From contig JAUXHY010000014.1 in the NCBI GenBank assembly GCA_030621275.1, positions 1 through 11,642 of the forward strand: a stretch of DNA of 11,642 nt, given 5' to 3'. The DNA comes from a bacterium (GTDB taxonomy: Bacteria > Fidelibacterota > Marinisomatia > Marinisomatales > JAHJCW01). Every line of letters starts with the position of its first letter. The stretch's first letter is position 1. This document shows, piece after piece, positions 1 to 7,657 of the stretch. The position numbers and the translations under genes were made by a program. The notes under the pieces were generated by a model. It was not told the origin of the DNA and did not search any database. It saw only the letters and a list, made by a program, of their open reading frames with translations.

Positions 1-2
1 GT

Positions 3-923
3 ATCAATGGCGGGTACTTCAATCTTTTAAACCGTGATTTAAGTGTAAAATCGTATGATAAAAGCTTTTCATCGGAAGTTGTTCCTGTTTCAAGTTACCT
101 GCTATACCTGTATCTTGCCACAAGAGATGATAAATACCTTCATCAGGCAGAAAAAATTATGAATGTCGTTTTAGAAAAAATGCAGGATCCGGAAAGCAAA
201 TGGATATTGGAATCTTTTGACAAAGATTGGAATTACAAAACAAGAACAGATAATCTTGAAAACGAAATAAATATCGGTCATAACCAGGAAGTTGTGTGGA
301 TGTTTTATAGGCTTTACCTTTTAACAGGGAAAAATGAATATTTGGATAAAGCGAAAATTATTACTGAAAAAATATATAAATGGGGATTTTGCGACAATGG
401 GGCATGGTACACAGGTGTCGGGAGAACAAACCCGTCTTTGCATACCGACTTCTCGTACTGGTGGATACAAGCTTACGGAAACATGTTTGACCTTTTTTTA
501 TACAAAAATACCGGTGATGAAAAATATCTTGATCATTTCAAAAAAGGAGCTGATTTCTGGAATAAATATTTTATTGATAATAAATATGGCGACACCTATA
601 CAGGCGTTTACCTTGACGGAACAATAAAAGACGGTACAAAGGCAGGCAAATACAAAACTTCATATCATACAATGGAATACTGTCTTTTAACTTATCTTTA
701 TTTGGATTTATGGGTAAATAATAAATCAGTGGAGCTTTATTATTGCATTCAATCGACTGAAGAAAATGAAAAATTTTATCCATCGCCGTTTGAAGATATG
801 TCGGTAAAAATCAAAAAAGTTACAATAAACGAAGAGAACCGGACAGATTTTAATAAAGATGAGGTGTATATTATTCTTCCCGAATCAGGAAAGATGAAAA
901 TAAAAGTTATCCTTGCAAAGTAG
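3..923 (+). CDS. AGE-family (N-acylglucosamine 2-epimerase / cellobiose 2-epimerase-like) protein, 5' partial
   Basis: The reading frame is open from the left edge, so this is the last 306 residues of a longer protein; AGE-family members are usually about 390-420 aa. The visible ATG at 159 is internal. The sequence shows the alternating helical pattern of an (alpha/alpha)6 barrel. Family-like motifs are GHNQEVVWMF (compare GHxxExxWLL), YWWIQAYGNMF (compare WWxQAE) and, near the end, KTSYHTMEYCLL, where the His is a candidate catalytic residue. Known members interconvert sugars at C2, either N-acyl-hexosamines or the reducing glucose of cellobiose. The last 60 or so residues look beta-rich and may be an extra small domain. 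It lies 69 nt upstream of galT, so a role in taking in a galactose- or mannose-containing sugar is plausible but inferred. The substrate cannot be told from sequence, and an unsaturated glucuronyl hydrolase-like six-hairpin enzyme is the main alternative. Confidence 0.72.
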   Translation: MNGGYFNLLNRDLSVKSYDKSFSSEVVPVSSYLLYLYLATRDDKYLHQAEKIMNVVLEKMQDPESKWILESFDKDWNYKTRTDNLENEINIGHNQEVVWMFYRLYLLTGKNEYLDKAKIITEKIYKWGFCDNGAWYTGVGRTNPSLHTDFSYWWIQAYGNMFDLFLYKNTGDEKYLDHFKKGADFWNKYFIDNKYGDTYTGVYLDGTIKDGTKAGKYKTSYHTMEYCLLTYLYLDLWVNNKSVELYYCIQSTEENEKFYPSPFEDMSVKIKKVTINEENRTDFNKDEVYIILPESGKMKIKVILAK

Positions 924-941
924 TGCTATTAAAATGATTTT

Positions 942-974
942 TCTGATTCATTTTTGATTTTATACCTATATTTG
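942..974 (+). promoter_or_regulatory. Possible Bacteroidota-type promoter for galTK
   Basis: TATATTTG at 967-974 fits the Bacteroidota -7 element TAnnTTTG. TCTG at 942-945 is a 3-of-4 match to the -33 TTTG, with a 21-nt spacer. Transcription would begin near 980, a short distance before galT. The motif is short and the region AT-rich, so chance occurrence is possible; galTK may instead be read through from the upstream AGE-like gene. Confidence 0.3.
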
Positions 975-992
975 AAAAATTAATTCGAAAAA

Positions 993-2093
993 ATGTCAGT
1001 AGTAGATAAAATCAAAGCACCGATTAAAGGAGAAATGGAAAAATTTATGGATAAGCAATTTAAAACAATTCCGCACAGACGTTATAACCCTTTGACCGAT
1101 GAATGGGTTCTTGTTTCACCTCATAGAACTAAACGTCCGTGGCAGGGTCAAGTAGAAAGTCCCACACAGGAAAGTCTTTCACAATATGATCCCAAATGTT
1201 ATCTCTGTCCCAAAAATGAACGAGCAGATGTGCATAGAAATCCCAACTATGAAAACACATTTGTTTTTACAAATGATTTTTCTGCTTTACTGCCTGATAC
1301 GCCCATAGTTGAAGAAGAGAGTGAGCTTTTTAAATTTCATACAGTAAAAGGGACATCCCGAGTTATCTGTTTTTCTCCGAAACACGATTTAACTTTGCCT
1401 GAAATGGGAATAGAGTCAATTAAAGAAGTGGTCGATATTTGGGTTGAACAAACGAATGAACTCGGGGAAAAATATACGTGGGTTCAGATTTTTGAAAATA
1501 AAGGGACAATGATGGGCTGCTCAAATTCTCATCCACATGGGCAGATTTGGGCGAGTAACAAAATACCGAATGAACCATTCAAAGAAGAGAAACAACAAAA
1601 AAAGTACTTTAAAAAACATAATTCTATATTATTATTGGACTACTTAAATCAAGAATTGGAAAAGAAAGAACGAATAGTTCTAAAAAATAAACATTGGCTA
1701 GTAATCGTTCCATTTTGGGCAGTTTGGCCATTTGAAACAATACTCCTACCACGAAGACATATTCTACGGTTAACTGATTTAACATCTAATGAAAAAATAT
1801 CATTAGCGGAGATACTAAAACAACACCTCATAAAATATGATAATATTTTCAAAATATCATTTCCATATACGATGGGCTGGCATGGTGCACCTTTTGATGA
1901 TAAAGATTACTCACATTGGCAATTGCACGCTCATTTTTATCCACCGTTGCTCCGTTCCGCAACTGTGAAAAAATTTATGGTCGGCTACGAAATGCTTTCG
2001 GAAGCTCAGCGCGATATTACAGCTGAACAAGCAGCGGAAAAGCTGAAATCTCTTTCAGAGATTCATTATAAAAAGATTGTGGGTAGCAAATGA
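993..2093 (+). CDS. galT: Galactose-1-phosphate uridylyltransferase (GalT)
   Basis: A cytoplasmic Leloir enzyme that exchanges UMP between UDP-glucose and galactose-1-phosphate, giving glucose-1-phosphate and UDP-galactose. The nucleotidyl-transfer site HPHGQIWA has H180-P-H182, with H182 the uridylylated nucleophile by homology. A CxxC pair (C69, C72) matches the structural zinc site, and [12 protein letters not shown] carries a further zinc ligand. The C-terminal half has the conserved [15 protein letters not shown] and [10 protein letters not shown] stretches with metal-ligand histidines. The start is uncertain. The ATG at 993 has no Shine-Dalgarno. The in-frame ATG at 1047 gives [16 protein letters not shown] and a 348-aa protein, the length of E. 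coli GalT. AAAGGAG at 1026-1032 precedes it with a long 14-nt spacer. The stop overlaps the start of galK (ATGA), so translation is probably coupled. Confidence 0.97.
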   Translation: MSVVDKIKAPIKGEMEKFMDKQFKTIPHRRYNPLTDEWVLVSPHRTKRPWQGQVESPTQESLSQYDPKCYLCPKNERADVHRNPNYENTFVFTNDFSALLPDTPIVEEESELFKFHTVKGTSRVICFSPKHDLTLPEMGIESIKEVVDIWVEQTNELGEKYTWVQIFENKGTMMGCSNSHPHGQIWASNKIPNEPFKEEKQQKKYFKKHNSILLLDYLNQELEKKERIVLKNKHWLVIVPFWAVWPFETILLPRRHILRLTDLTSNEKISLAEILKQHLIKYDNIFKISFPYTMGWHGAPFDDKDYSHWQLHAHFYPPLLRSATVKKFMVGYEMLSEAQRDITAEQAAEKLKSLSEIHYKKIVGSK

Positions 2094-3370
2094 ACTTTGA
2101 AAATGAACACATAATGGAAAAATTTCCTAAAATGTATGGCGAAAACATTCAAATTCTTGAAAAACAAGAAGAACGTTATCGAAAATTAGAAGAAGATTTT
2201 CTCCGAAGGTTCGATGAATGTGAAAAATATTTTTTCAGTTCTCCAGGACGCACTGAAATAGGAGGAAACCATACAGACCATAATAATGGAAAGGTAATTG
2301 CGGCAAGTATTAATCTTGATTCAATTGCAGTTGTTACAAAAAATCAAAATAAAAAAATTATTCTTTATTCAGAAGGATATTCCCAACCATTTGAAGTAAA
2401 CTTAAATAACCTTAAAATTAATGAAAAAGAAAAGGGGACAACAACTGCGTTAATTCGCGGGATCGCTAATAGATTAATCGAATTAGGTTTCGAAATCGGC
2501 GGTTTTGCCGGCTGTATGACAAGTGATGTGCTCCGCGGTTCAGGGCTAAGTTCATCCGCGTCTGTAGAGATGTTGATAGGAACGATATTTAATTTTCTTT
2601 TTAATGAAGGAAAGGTTTCTGCTGAGGCAATCGCACAAATTGGGCAATACGCAGAAAATATTTATTTTGGAAAGCCATGCGGACTAATGGATCAAATGGC
2701 CTGTTCAGTCGGTGGAATAATTTCAATTGATTTTAAAAATCCCGTAAAACCGGTTGTGGAGAAAGTTGACGTTAATTTTAATAAATTAGGGTACAGTCTT
2801 GTAATTGTTGATACTGGCGGGAATCATGCTGATTTGACAGACGATTACGCAGCCGTGCCGGCGGAAATGAAATCAGTTGCTAAATTTTTTGGTAAACCTG
2901 TTCTTCGCAATGTTGATGAAAACAAATTTCTTGAGAACATCACTGAAGTCAGAAAACATACTGGTGATAGGGCTGTAATGCGCGCAATGCATTTTTTCGA
3001 AGAGAATAAACGGGTTTCTCAAATGGCGGAGGCTTTAAATAACTTGGATGTAAAAAGATTTCTTCAATTAGTAAAAGAATCAGGTGATTCTTCTTTTAAA
3101 TGGCTTCAAAATATTTTTTCAGTAAAAAACAACCAAGAACAAGGTGTATCACTTGCTTTAGCGCTGACGGAAAAATATTTAAGTAAAATTGGAAATGGAG
3201 CCTGCCGAGTTCATGGCGGCGGTTTTGCCGGAACTATTCAAGTATTTATCCAAACCGAATTTGTGATGGAATATATACAATTTATCGAGAGAGTTTTTGG
3301 AATAGGAAGTGCTATGAATTTGACTATTCGTTCCGAAGGTGCTGTTCTAATTAGCGATAAAGTGAATTAA
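2090..3370 (+). CDS. galK: Galactokinase (GalK), GHMP kinase family
   Basis: Phosphorylates alpha-D-galactose at C1 with ATP, feeding GalT encoded just upstream; the two genes overlap by 4 nt. Galactokinase signature [17 protein letters not shown] lies at residues 51-67, the GHMP ATP-binding loop GSGLSSSAS at 150-158, CGLMDQ at 197-202 with catalytic base D201 by homology, and the C-terminal HGGGFAG motif at 375-381. The signature reads [13 protein letters not shown] rather than the enteric GRVNLIGEHTDYN, a variant I associate with Clostridia- and Bacteroidota-type galactokinases. At 426 aa it is about 45 residues longer than E. coli GalK, mostly as a charged helical N-terminal extension (residues 1-48). 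In-frame Met codons at residues 9 and 15 are other possible starts, but the ATGA overlap favours the first. Confidence 0.96.
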   Translation: MNFENEHIMEKFPKMYGENIQILEKQEERYRKLEEDFLRRFDECEKYFFSSPGRTEIGGNHTDHNNGKVIAASINLDSIAVVTKNQNKKIILYSEGYSQPFEVNLNNLKINEKEKGTTTALIRGIANRLIELGFEIGGFAGCMTSDVLRGSGLSSSASVEMLIGTIFNFLFNEGKVSAEAIAQIGQYAENIYFGKPCGLMDQMACSVGGIISIDFKNPVKPVVEKVDVNFNKLGYSLVIVDTGGNHADLTDDYAAVPAEMKSVAKFFGKPVLRNVDENKFLENITEVRKHTGDRAVMRAMHFFEENKRVSQMAEALNNLDVKRFLQLVKESGDSSFKWLQNIFSVKNNQEQGVSLALALTEKYLSKIGNGACRVHGGGFAGTIQVFIQTEFVMEYIQFIERVFGIGSAMNLTIRSEGAVLISDKVN

Positions 3371-3382
3371 AGATAAGATATG

Positions 3383-3425
3383 GGGTCATAACCCAAAGGT
3401 TGTAGGTTCAAATCCGCATGACCCA
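3383..3425 (+). other. tRNA-derived element: initiator-tRNA-like 3' half folding as a tRNA top half
   Basis: Twelve nt after the galK stop, and in the same direction, sequence from 3382 matches my memory of the 3' half of bacterial tRNA-fMet. It has GGG, then TCATAA (anticodon CAT), then CCC, an AAAGGTT variable region, GTAGG and a TTCAAAT T-loop. No D-arm or 5' acceptor strand lies upstream, so it is not a working tRNA. A perfect 7-bp inverted repeat closes it: GGGTCAT (3383-3389) with ATGACCC (3418-3424), followed by A like a discriminator base. GTAGG-TTCAAAT-CCGC abuts the 3' strand directly, with one base missing from the T-stem. This is the layout of an acceptor plus T-arm minihelix. It may be an integration scar, a decayed gene or a tRNA-like 3' UTR structure. 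Confidence 0.6.
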
Positions 3426-3446
3426 ACTCTCTAGAACATTGAGAGT
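3426..3446 (+). repeat. Short inverted repeat, possible weak terminator after galK
   Basis: ACTCTC (3426-3431) and GAGAGT (3441-3446) form a 6-bp stem with a 9-nt loop, directly after the tRNA-like element. There is no uninterrupted T-run behind it (ATAGTGTTTTAGC follows), so it is a weak terminator candidate at best. The rest of 3447-3560 is AT-rich with no other structure I can support. Confidence 0.3.
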
Positions 3447-3560
3447 ATAGTGTTTTAGCAATATCGTTTAAAACAAAATTCGATTAAATCTTTGGAGAAA
3501 TTTTAATATATTTACAACCTGATTCATATCATCAAAACATTAACTAACTGTATATAAATA

Positions 3561-4118
3561 ATGGCGAATAATAAATATGCCAATTACCCTGAAATAGGGG
3601 ATGTGCTTTTTGAGAAAAGTAGGAAAGCAAAACGAGTAATTATCTCGGTTAAATCACCATCAAACATTAGAGTAGCTGTACCAAGATTCGTAACTATTAG
3701 AAAAGCTGAATATTTAGTACTTCATAAATTAGATTGGATAAGTAAGCAACAAAGTAAATGTTTGAAAAAAGTTAATATTACCGAATTAACCAAGTCTGCA
3801 TCTTCCGAAGAAAAATTAAAGGTCAAAAAACAAGTTGAACATCTTGCTGATAAATACGGCTTTAGTTTCAGTAAAATAACATTAAGAAACATGAGCACAC
3901 GGTGGGGAAGCTGTACTGCAAAAAATAATATTAGCTTGAATATTGGATTAGTTGCCCTAACAGATGAATTGAGAGATTATATTATTTTACATGAACTTGT
4001 ACATACCAAAATCAAGAATCATAGTAAAGAATTTTGGAATGAATTAGGTAATTTTATTCACAATCCTAAAGAACTAAATAGAAAACTTAGTCAAAACTAC
4101 GGATTGTATGAGATGTAG
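3561..4118 (+). CDS. YgjP/SprT-like zinc metallohydrolase (DUF45 family)
   Basis: The YgjP-like domain covers most of the 185 aa. A zinc-binding HELVH lies at 144-148 and a third candidate ligand, H154, in IKNHSKEFW. The family-typical RWGSC (114-118) comes before them, where the family often reads M-x-(S/T)RWGSC. The usual HELCHLxxxNHSKxFW is here HELVHTKIKNHSKEFW. Family members are putative intracellular metallopeptidases or hydrolases; E. coli YgjP has been reported as a UTP pyrophosphatase, so the substrate here stays open. The ATG has no recognisable Shine-Dalgarno, as is common in this group. It lies 6 nt before the MFS gene and is probably co-transcribed with it. At 185 aa it is slightly shorter than typical members at about 220-240 aa, mainly at the N-terminus. 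Confidence 0.85.
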   Translation: MANNKYANYPEIGDVLFEKSRKAKRVIISVKSPSNIRVAVPRFVTIRKAEYLVLHKLDWISKQQSKCLKKVNITELTKSASSEEKLKVKKQVEHLADKYGFSFSKITLRNMSTRWGSCTAKNNISLNIGLVALTDELRDYIILHELVHTKIKNHSKEFWNELGNFIHNPKELNRKLSQNYGLYEM

Positions 4119-4124
4119 AATATA

Positions 4125-5273
4125 ATGCCAATGCAAAAAATCATTAAAGACCCAATGTTTCGCTTTTTGGCGCTCTTGTCGATAGCAGCAACAGTTGGAC
4201 TACAGGCGTGGCGGACACTATTCAATAATTTTGCAGTTGAAATTGTACATCTAGAAGGGAACCACATTGGAATAATTCAATCTGTCAGGGAAATTCCAGG
4301 ATTTTTAGCATTATTAGTTATATATATCATTCTTATCCTTAAGGAACACAGATTATCAGCTCTTTCAATAGCAATTCTGGGACTTGGGGTTGGAATAACA
4401 GGTGTTTTCCCGTCATACACTGGACTTATAGCAACAACCATGATAATGAGTTTCGGTTTTCATTATTTTGAGACTACGAATCAATCACTGACATTACAAT
4501 ATTTTGATAAAGATTCATCTCCTTTAGTTATTGGCAAATTAAGGAGCTATGGAGCAGCCGCTAATATAGCCGTCGGAATATTTATTTATTTCATCAGTTA
4601 TTTACTACCCTACAAGACTACCTTTGGATTAATAGGATTCGTAATTATTATTGTTGGGATTTGGGGAATATCACAGAATCCAACTCGAGAAGGACTTCCC
4701 TCTCAACATAAAAAAATGATTTTCAAGAAGAAGTATTGGTTGTATTATTTTTTAACATTTATGTCGGGTGCAAGACGGCAAATATTTGTCGCTTTTGCAG
4801 TATTTCTACTAGTAAAAAAATTCGAATTCTCCATACAAGAGATTACCATACTATTCGTTTTAAACAATACTATAAACTACTTTATTAATCCGCTTATAGG
4901 AAAAGCGATTGTAAAATTTGGGGAACGTAAAGTATTGTCTTTGGAATATTTCAGCCTTATAATGATCTTCATCGGATATGCCTTTGTGGAATCTAAAATG
5001 ATCATTACGGTTTTATACATTTTAGATCATATTTTCTTTAATTTCGCAATGGGAATCCGAACTTATTTTCAAAAAATAGGTGACCAAAAAGACATTGCAC
5101 CAAGTATGGCAGTTGGATTCACTATTAACCATATTGCTGCTGTTATAATTCCTGCTTTAGGAGGGTTAATGTGGATTATAGATTATAGAATTCCCTTCAT
5201 TGCGGGTGCAATTATGAGTTCCGTATCTTTGCTATTTGTACAATTTATTAAAAACCAAGCTAGCATTGATTAA
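4125..5273 (+). CDS. Major facilitator superfamily (MFS) transporter
   Basis: A 382-aa polytopic inner-membrane protein with about 11-12 hydrophobic segments in two halves, separated by a basic loop near residues 185-205 (GLPSQHKKMIFKKKYW). Hydrophobic spans begin near residues 12, 50, 75, 97, 138, 163, 207, 235, 275, 295, 325 and 350. Length and two-halves layout fit a 12-TM MFS carrier. It lacks motifs that would point to a known substrate such as a sugar or drug. Charged residues inside the first span region (QAWRTLFNNF) and RSYGAA in the fourth or fifth may line the path. A second ATG lies two codons in (4131). It follows the YgjP-like gene by 6 nt, with no shared pathway evident. Confidence 0.82.
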   Translation: MPMQKIIKDPMFRFLALLSIAATVGLQAWRTLFNNFAVEIVHLEGNHIGIIQSVREIPGFLALLVIYIILILKEHRLSALSIAILGLGVGITGVFPSYTGLIATTMIMSFGFHYFETTNQSLTLQYFDKDSSPLVIGKLRSYGAAANIAVGIFIYFISYLLPYKTTFGLIGFVIIIVGIWGISQNPTREGLPSQHKKMIFKKKYWLYYFLTFMSGARRQIFVAFAVFLLVKKFEFSIQEITILFVLNNTINYFINPLIGKAIVKFGERKVLSLEYFSLIMIFIGYAFVESKMIITVLYILDHIFFNFAMGIRTYFQKIGDQKDIAPSMAVGFTINHIAAVIIPALGGLMWIIDYRIPFIAGAIMSSVSLLFVQFIKNQASID

Positions 5274-5295
5274 TAAAAATTAAACTAATAAACTC

Positions 5296-5319
5296 ATAAT
5301 ATTGTTTGGTTAATATTAT
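5296..5319. repeat. AT-only 8-bp inverted repeat upstream of the M48 gene
   Basis: ATAATATT (5296-5303) and AATATTAT (5312-5319) are perfect arms around GTTTGGTT, 33 nt before the M48 protease start. It could be an operator or a weak bidirectional terminator for the MFS gene. All-AT arms in an AT-rich spacer are only weak evidence. Confidence 0.3.
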
Positions 5320-5351
5320 TTAATAAGTGTAACAACTAAAGGATATTCACC

Positions 5352-6170
5352 ATGAATAAATCAAAATTAATTATTTTTATCATTATTGTATTATTGTTTA
5401 GTGCCTGTTCGCGGGTACTTATATCAAATCGAAGACAATTAAACCTGATACCTAATTCCTCTATGTTGCAAATGAGTTTTGATCAATATGGACAATTTCT
5501 TAAGGAGAATGTTATTAGCGCTGATACTGAAAAAACTGCAATGGTCAAGCATGTCGGCAAAAACATCCAAAAAGCAGTGGAGCAATATTATATTGATAAT
5601 GGTTTGGAAGGTGAATTGAATAATTACGATTGGGAATTTAATTTAGTTGAGAGCAATGAAGTAAATGCCTGGTGCATGCCCGGTGGAAAAGTAGTTTTTT
5701 ATACTGGAATTTTACCCCTCACCAAAGATGAGAATGGTATAGCTGTTATCATGGGGCATGAAATCGCACATGCGGTTGCAGGTCATGGTAATGAACGAAT
5801 GAGCCAAGGACTGATGGCGCAGCTTGGCGGTATCGCTTTAGCGGTGGCTGTAAAAGAAAAACCCGAACAGACACAACAATTGTGGATGTCTGCTTTTGGC
5901 GCAGGCGCTCAACTTGGTGTATTGCTACCATTTAGTCGTTTACACGAAAACGAAGCTGATCACTTAGGCTTGATTTTTATGTCAATGGCGGGATATAATC
6001 CAAATCATGCAATATCATTTTGGCGACGTATGGCAGAAGTGAAAGGTGGGCAAGCTCCTCCTGAGTTTATAAGCACTCATCCTTCCGATGAAATTAGAAT
6101 CGCTCAAATCGAAAAACTCTTACCGGAAGCATTAGAATATTACAATGCAGCTGTCCCTGCTTTACATTAA
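5352..6170 (+). CDS. M48-family zinc metalloprotease, lipoprotein
   Basis: A peptidase M48 protein of the small periplasmic YcaL/LoiP type, likely acting in envelope protein quality control. The N-terminus is a lipoprotein signal (MNKSKLIIFIIIVLLFSAC) with the lipobox Cys at 19. The catalytic zinc site is HEIAH (136-140), with the third ligand in ENEAD (199-203, E201 by analogy with BepA) and a downstream STHPSDEIRI containing H243. The MPGGKVVFYTGIL strand before the active helix is typical of the family. At 272 aa it is a stand-alone protease domain without TPR repeats, unlike BepA. AAAGGA lies about 9 nt before the ATG. The gene converges with mscL, with 21 nt between their stops and no clear terminator. 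It is probably exported and anchored in the outer or inner membrane facing the periplasm. Confidence 0.93.
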   Translation: MNKSKLIIFIIIVLLFSACSRVLISNRRQLNLIPNSSMLQMSFDQYGQFLKENVISADTEKTAMVKHVGKNIQKAVEQYYIDNGLEGELNNYDWEFNLVESNEVNAWCMPGGKVVFYTGILPLTKDENGIAVIMGHEIAHAVAGHGNERMSQGLMAQLGGIALAVAVKEKPEQTQQLWMSAFGAGAQLGVLLPFSRLHENEADHLGLIFMSMAGYNPNHAISFWRRMAEVKGGQAPPEFISTHPSDEIRIAQIEKLLPEALEYYNAAVPALH

Positions 6171-6191
6171 CATCAAATTTTTCAATAATGT

Positions 6192-6590
6192 TTATTTCTT
6201 TAAAGCATCTCTAATATCTTTAAGAAGCACAACCTCTTCACTTGGCTTGGGTGGAACAGCCGGTTTTTCTTCTTCCTTTTTCTTAGCACTGTTAATCGCC
6301 TTTATCATTATAAAGATTGCAAAGGCAATTATAGTAAAATCAACAACAGTATTAATAAACATACCATAATTTAGTGTAACAGCTTCTGCAACCTCTGTTG
6401 CTTCCTTTAATACGAACGATAAATTTGAGAAATCAACCCCTCCTAAAAGAATACCGACCGGTGGCATGATAACATCCGTTACTAATGATGCAATTATTTT
6501 ACCAAATGCACTACCAATTATAATTCCAACTGCCATATCCATGACATTGCCTTTCATTGCAAATTCTTTAAACTCTTTCATCATTCCCAT
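6192..6590 (-). CDS. mscL: Large-conductance mechanosensitive channel MscL
   Basis: An inner-membrane homopentameric tension-gated channel that releases solutes during hypo-osmotic shock. The 132 aa match the family size. The amphipathic N-terminal helix [19 protein letters not shown] runs into TM1 (about 16-45) with the pore-lining [17 protein letters not shown], followed by the conserved [10 protein letters not shown]. The periplasmic loop holds the expected [10 protein letters not shown]2 covers about 72-97, and the cytoplasmic helix ends in [11 protein letters not shown] after a charged, Pro-containing linker. AAGGAG lies 9 nt before the chosen ATG; Met codons at residues 3 and 4 are less well spaced. 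It diverges from the HAD gene at 6777. The 186-nt AT-rich spacer (6591-6776) should hold both promoters, but I see no convincing elements in it. Confidence 0.97.
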   Translation of the reverse strand: MGMMKEFKEFAMKGNVMDMAVGIIIGSAFGKIIASLVTDVIMPPVGILLGGVDFSNLSFVLKEATEVAEAVTLNYGMFINTVVDFTIIAFAIFIMIKAINSAKKKEEEKPAVPPKPSEEVVLLKDIRDALKK

Positions 6591-6776
6591 TAATTGTTTC
6601 TCCTTTTATTTTAACAATTGGTTTAATTTAATTAGGTTTTAATAATATCTATATAATTAATTATTTTGAATAGAAAAGAATGTAAATTGATAATGATATT
6701 AACTTGATTTTCTATAATACAAATCAATAACCTTGATTGTTAATTAATTATAATAAATGATAATTAGGTTTAATAA

Positions 6777-7253
6777 ATGAAAGTAATATTTCTAGATATA
6801 GACGGGGTATTGGTAACCAGGAATTCCATTAAATATCAATATCTAAATTTTCCTAACGAAACCAGTATTCGGTTTGGTAAAAAAGCTGTAAAAAATCTTA
6901 ATAAACTTATTCGATTAACTAAAGCAAAAATTGTTATTAGCTCAACTTGGAGATTATTCCACTCTTTGGAAAAACTACAGAATATTTTCGAAGAACAAAA
7001 TATTAAAGGTAAAATAATTTCCACTACAAGCGTTGAGAAAGCCACTATTGAAGAAGATATTCCGCGCGGACAAAAAATTGCCGATTGGCTAGAACAACAT
7101 TCAGAAGTCAAACAATATGTAATAATTGATGATGACGTTCAAGCTGATTGCATCCAATTCCATCCATATAATTGCGTAGAAACATCGTATAAACGAGGTT
7201 TTGCTCCTGAAGAAAGATTTAATGAAGCTCTGGCAATCTTAAATGAAAAGTAA
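6777..7253 (+). CDS. HAD-fold protein of the Swiss-Army-Knife type (HAD_SAK-like)
   Basis: A small 158-aa HAD-superfamily protein without an evident cap domain. Motif I is FLDIDGVL with D7 as the predicted nucleophile and D9 as general acid. Motif II is ISSTWR (54-59), and motif IV is VIIDDD (115-120). RGQKIADWL and the C-terminal layout resemble the HAD domain named from multidomain Swiss Army Knife RNA-repair proteins, which also exists as single-domain proteins. A phosphohydrolase role, possibly on a nucleic acid end or small phosphate ester, is inferred from the fold; the substrate is unknown. No RNA ligase or 2H phosphoesterase partner is visible nearby. The ATG lacks a clear Shine-Dalgarno. 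The small membrane protein gene follows after 33 nt, probably in the same transcript. Confidence 0.83.
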   Translation: MKVIFLDIDGVLVTRNSIKYQYLNFPNETSIRFGKKAVKNLNKLIRLTKAKIVISSTWRLFHSLEKLQNIFEEQNIKGKIISTTSVEKATIEEDIPRGQKIADWLEQHSEVKQYVIIDDDVQADCIQFHPYNCVETSYKRGFAPEERFNEALAILNEK

Positions 7254-7286
7254 TGTATATTATACTTTAAATAATAGGATATAATC

Positions 7287-7532
7287 ATGAAAATAAACAT
7301 AAAAGCACTTGCACTTTCAATGGGATTTTTAGGTGGATTAACCGTCTTTTTACTGACGGTCTGGTTTTTGATTATGGGATATGACGGCAATTTACTTGTT
7401 AAATTAGGCAGTGTTTACCTTGGATACTCGGTTTCTTGGACGGGTGCGTTTGTCGGTTTGGTATATGGATTTATTGATGGACTTATCGGTGGTGCATTAT
7501 TAGGGTTTTTGTATAATAAGTTTTCAAAATAA
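7287..7532 (+). CDS. Small membrane protein of a family often labelled 'bacteriophage holin'
   Basis: An 81-aa inner-membrane protein with two hydrophobic spans, about residues 7-30 and 50-76. A glycine-rich second span reads GAFVGLVYGFIDGLIGGALLGFLYN. From memory, this pattern (YxGYSxSxxGxxxGLxxGFxDGLIGG) marks a conserved family of chromosomal small membrane proteins that automated annotation calls bacteriophage holin. There is no lysin, tail or other phage gene here, so a lytic role is not supported. AGGA lies upstream of the ATG with an AT-rich spacer. It follows the HAD gene by 33 nt and precedes the small lipoprotein, suggesting an envelope-related cluster; its function is unknown. Confidence 0.75.
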   Translation: MKINIKALALSMGFLGGLTVFLLTVWFLIMGYDGNLLVKLGSVYLGYSVSWTGAFVGLVYGFIDGLIGGALLGFLYNKFSK

Positions 7533-7586
7533 ATAATTATCTAATTATATTTTTTTAAAAAAATATTATTATTACTTTTGCACCCG

Positions 7587-7610
7587 AATAGCACTCACAA
7601 ATATGCTATT
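7587..7610. promoter_or_regulatory. Inverted repeat in the lipoprotein upstream region, possible operator
   Basis: AATAGCA (7587-7593) and TGCTATT (7604-7610) are perfect 7-bp arms separated by 10 nt, centred about 60 nt before the lipoprotein start. A TTTG at 7577-7580 and TATTTG at 7607-7612 resemble the Bacteroidota promoter elements, but the spacing is several nt too long for the consensus. If the promoter is real, the second arm overlaps its -7 element, as an operator would. Confidence 0.35.
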
Positions 7611-7657
7611 TGAAAATAACAGATTATGAAATTTTGAAATTAGTTAAGGAAACACAC

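Noticed and set aside
3380..3425. Complete functional tRNA-Met after galK
   Set aside because: No D-arm or true 5' acceptor strand upstream; the galK coding end occupies that place and the T-stem is defective.
5749..5931. Minus-strand open frame inside the M48 gene
   Set aside because: It is the antisense of the conserved HEIAH region and has no coding character of its own.
7287..7532. Prophage remnant suggested by the holin-like protein
   Set aside because: No lysin, integrase, structural or regulatory phage gene is present, and the family is widespread as a chromosomal small membrane protein.
7610..7657. Upstream ATG extending the acidic lipoprotein by 16 residues
   Set aside because: It would bury the lipoprotein signal behind a charged extension and lacks a ribosome binding site, while 7658 has AAGGAA at good spacing.
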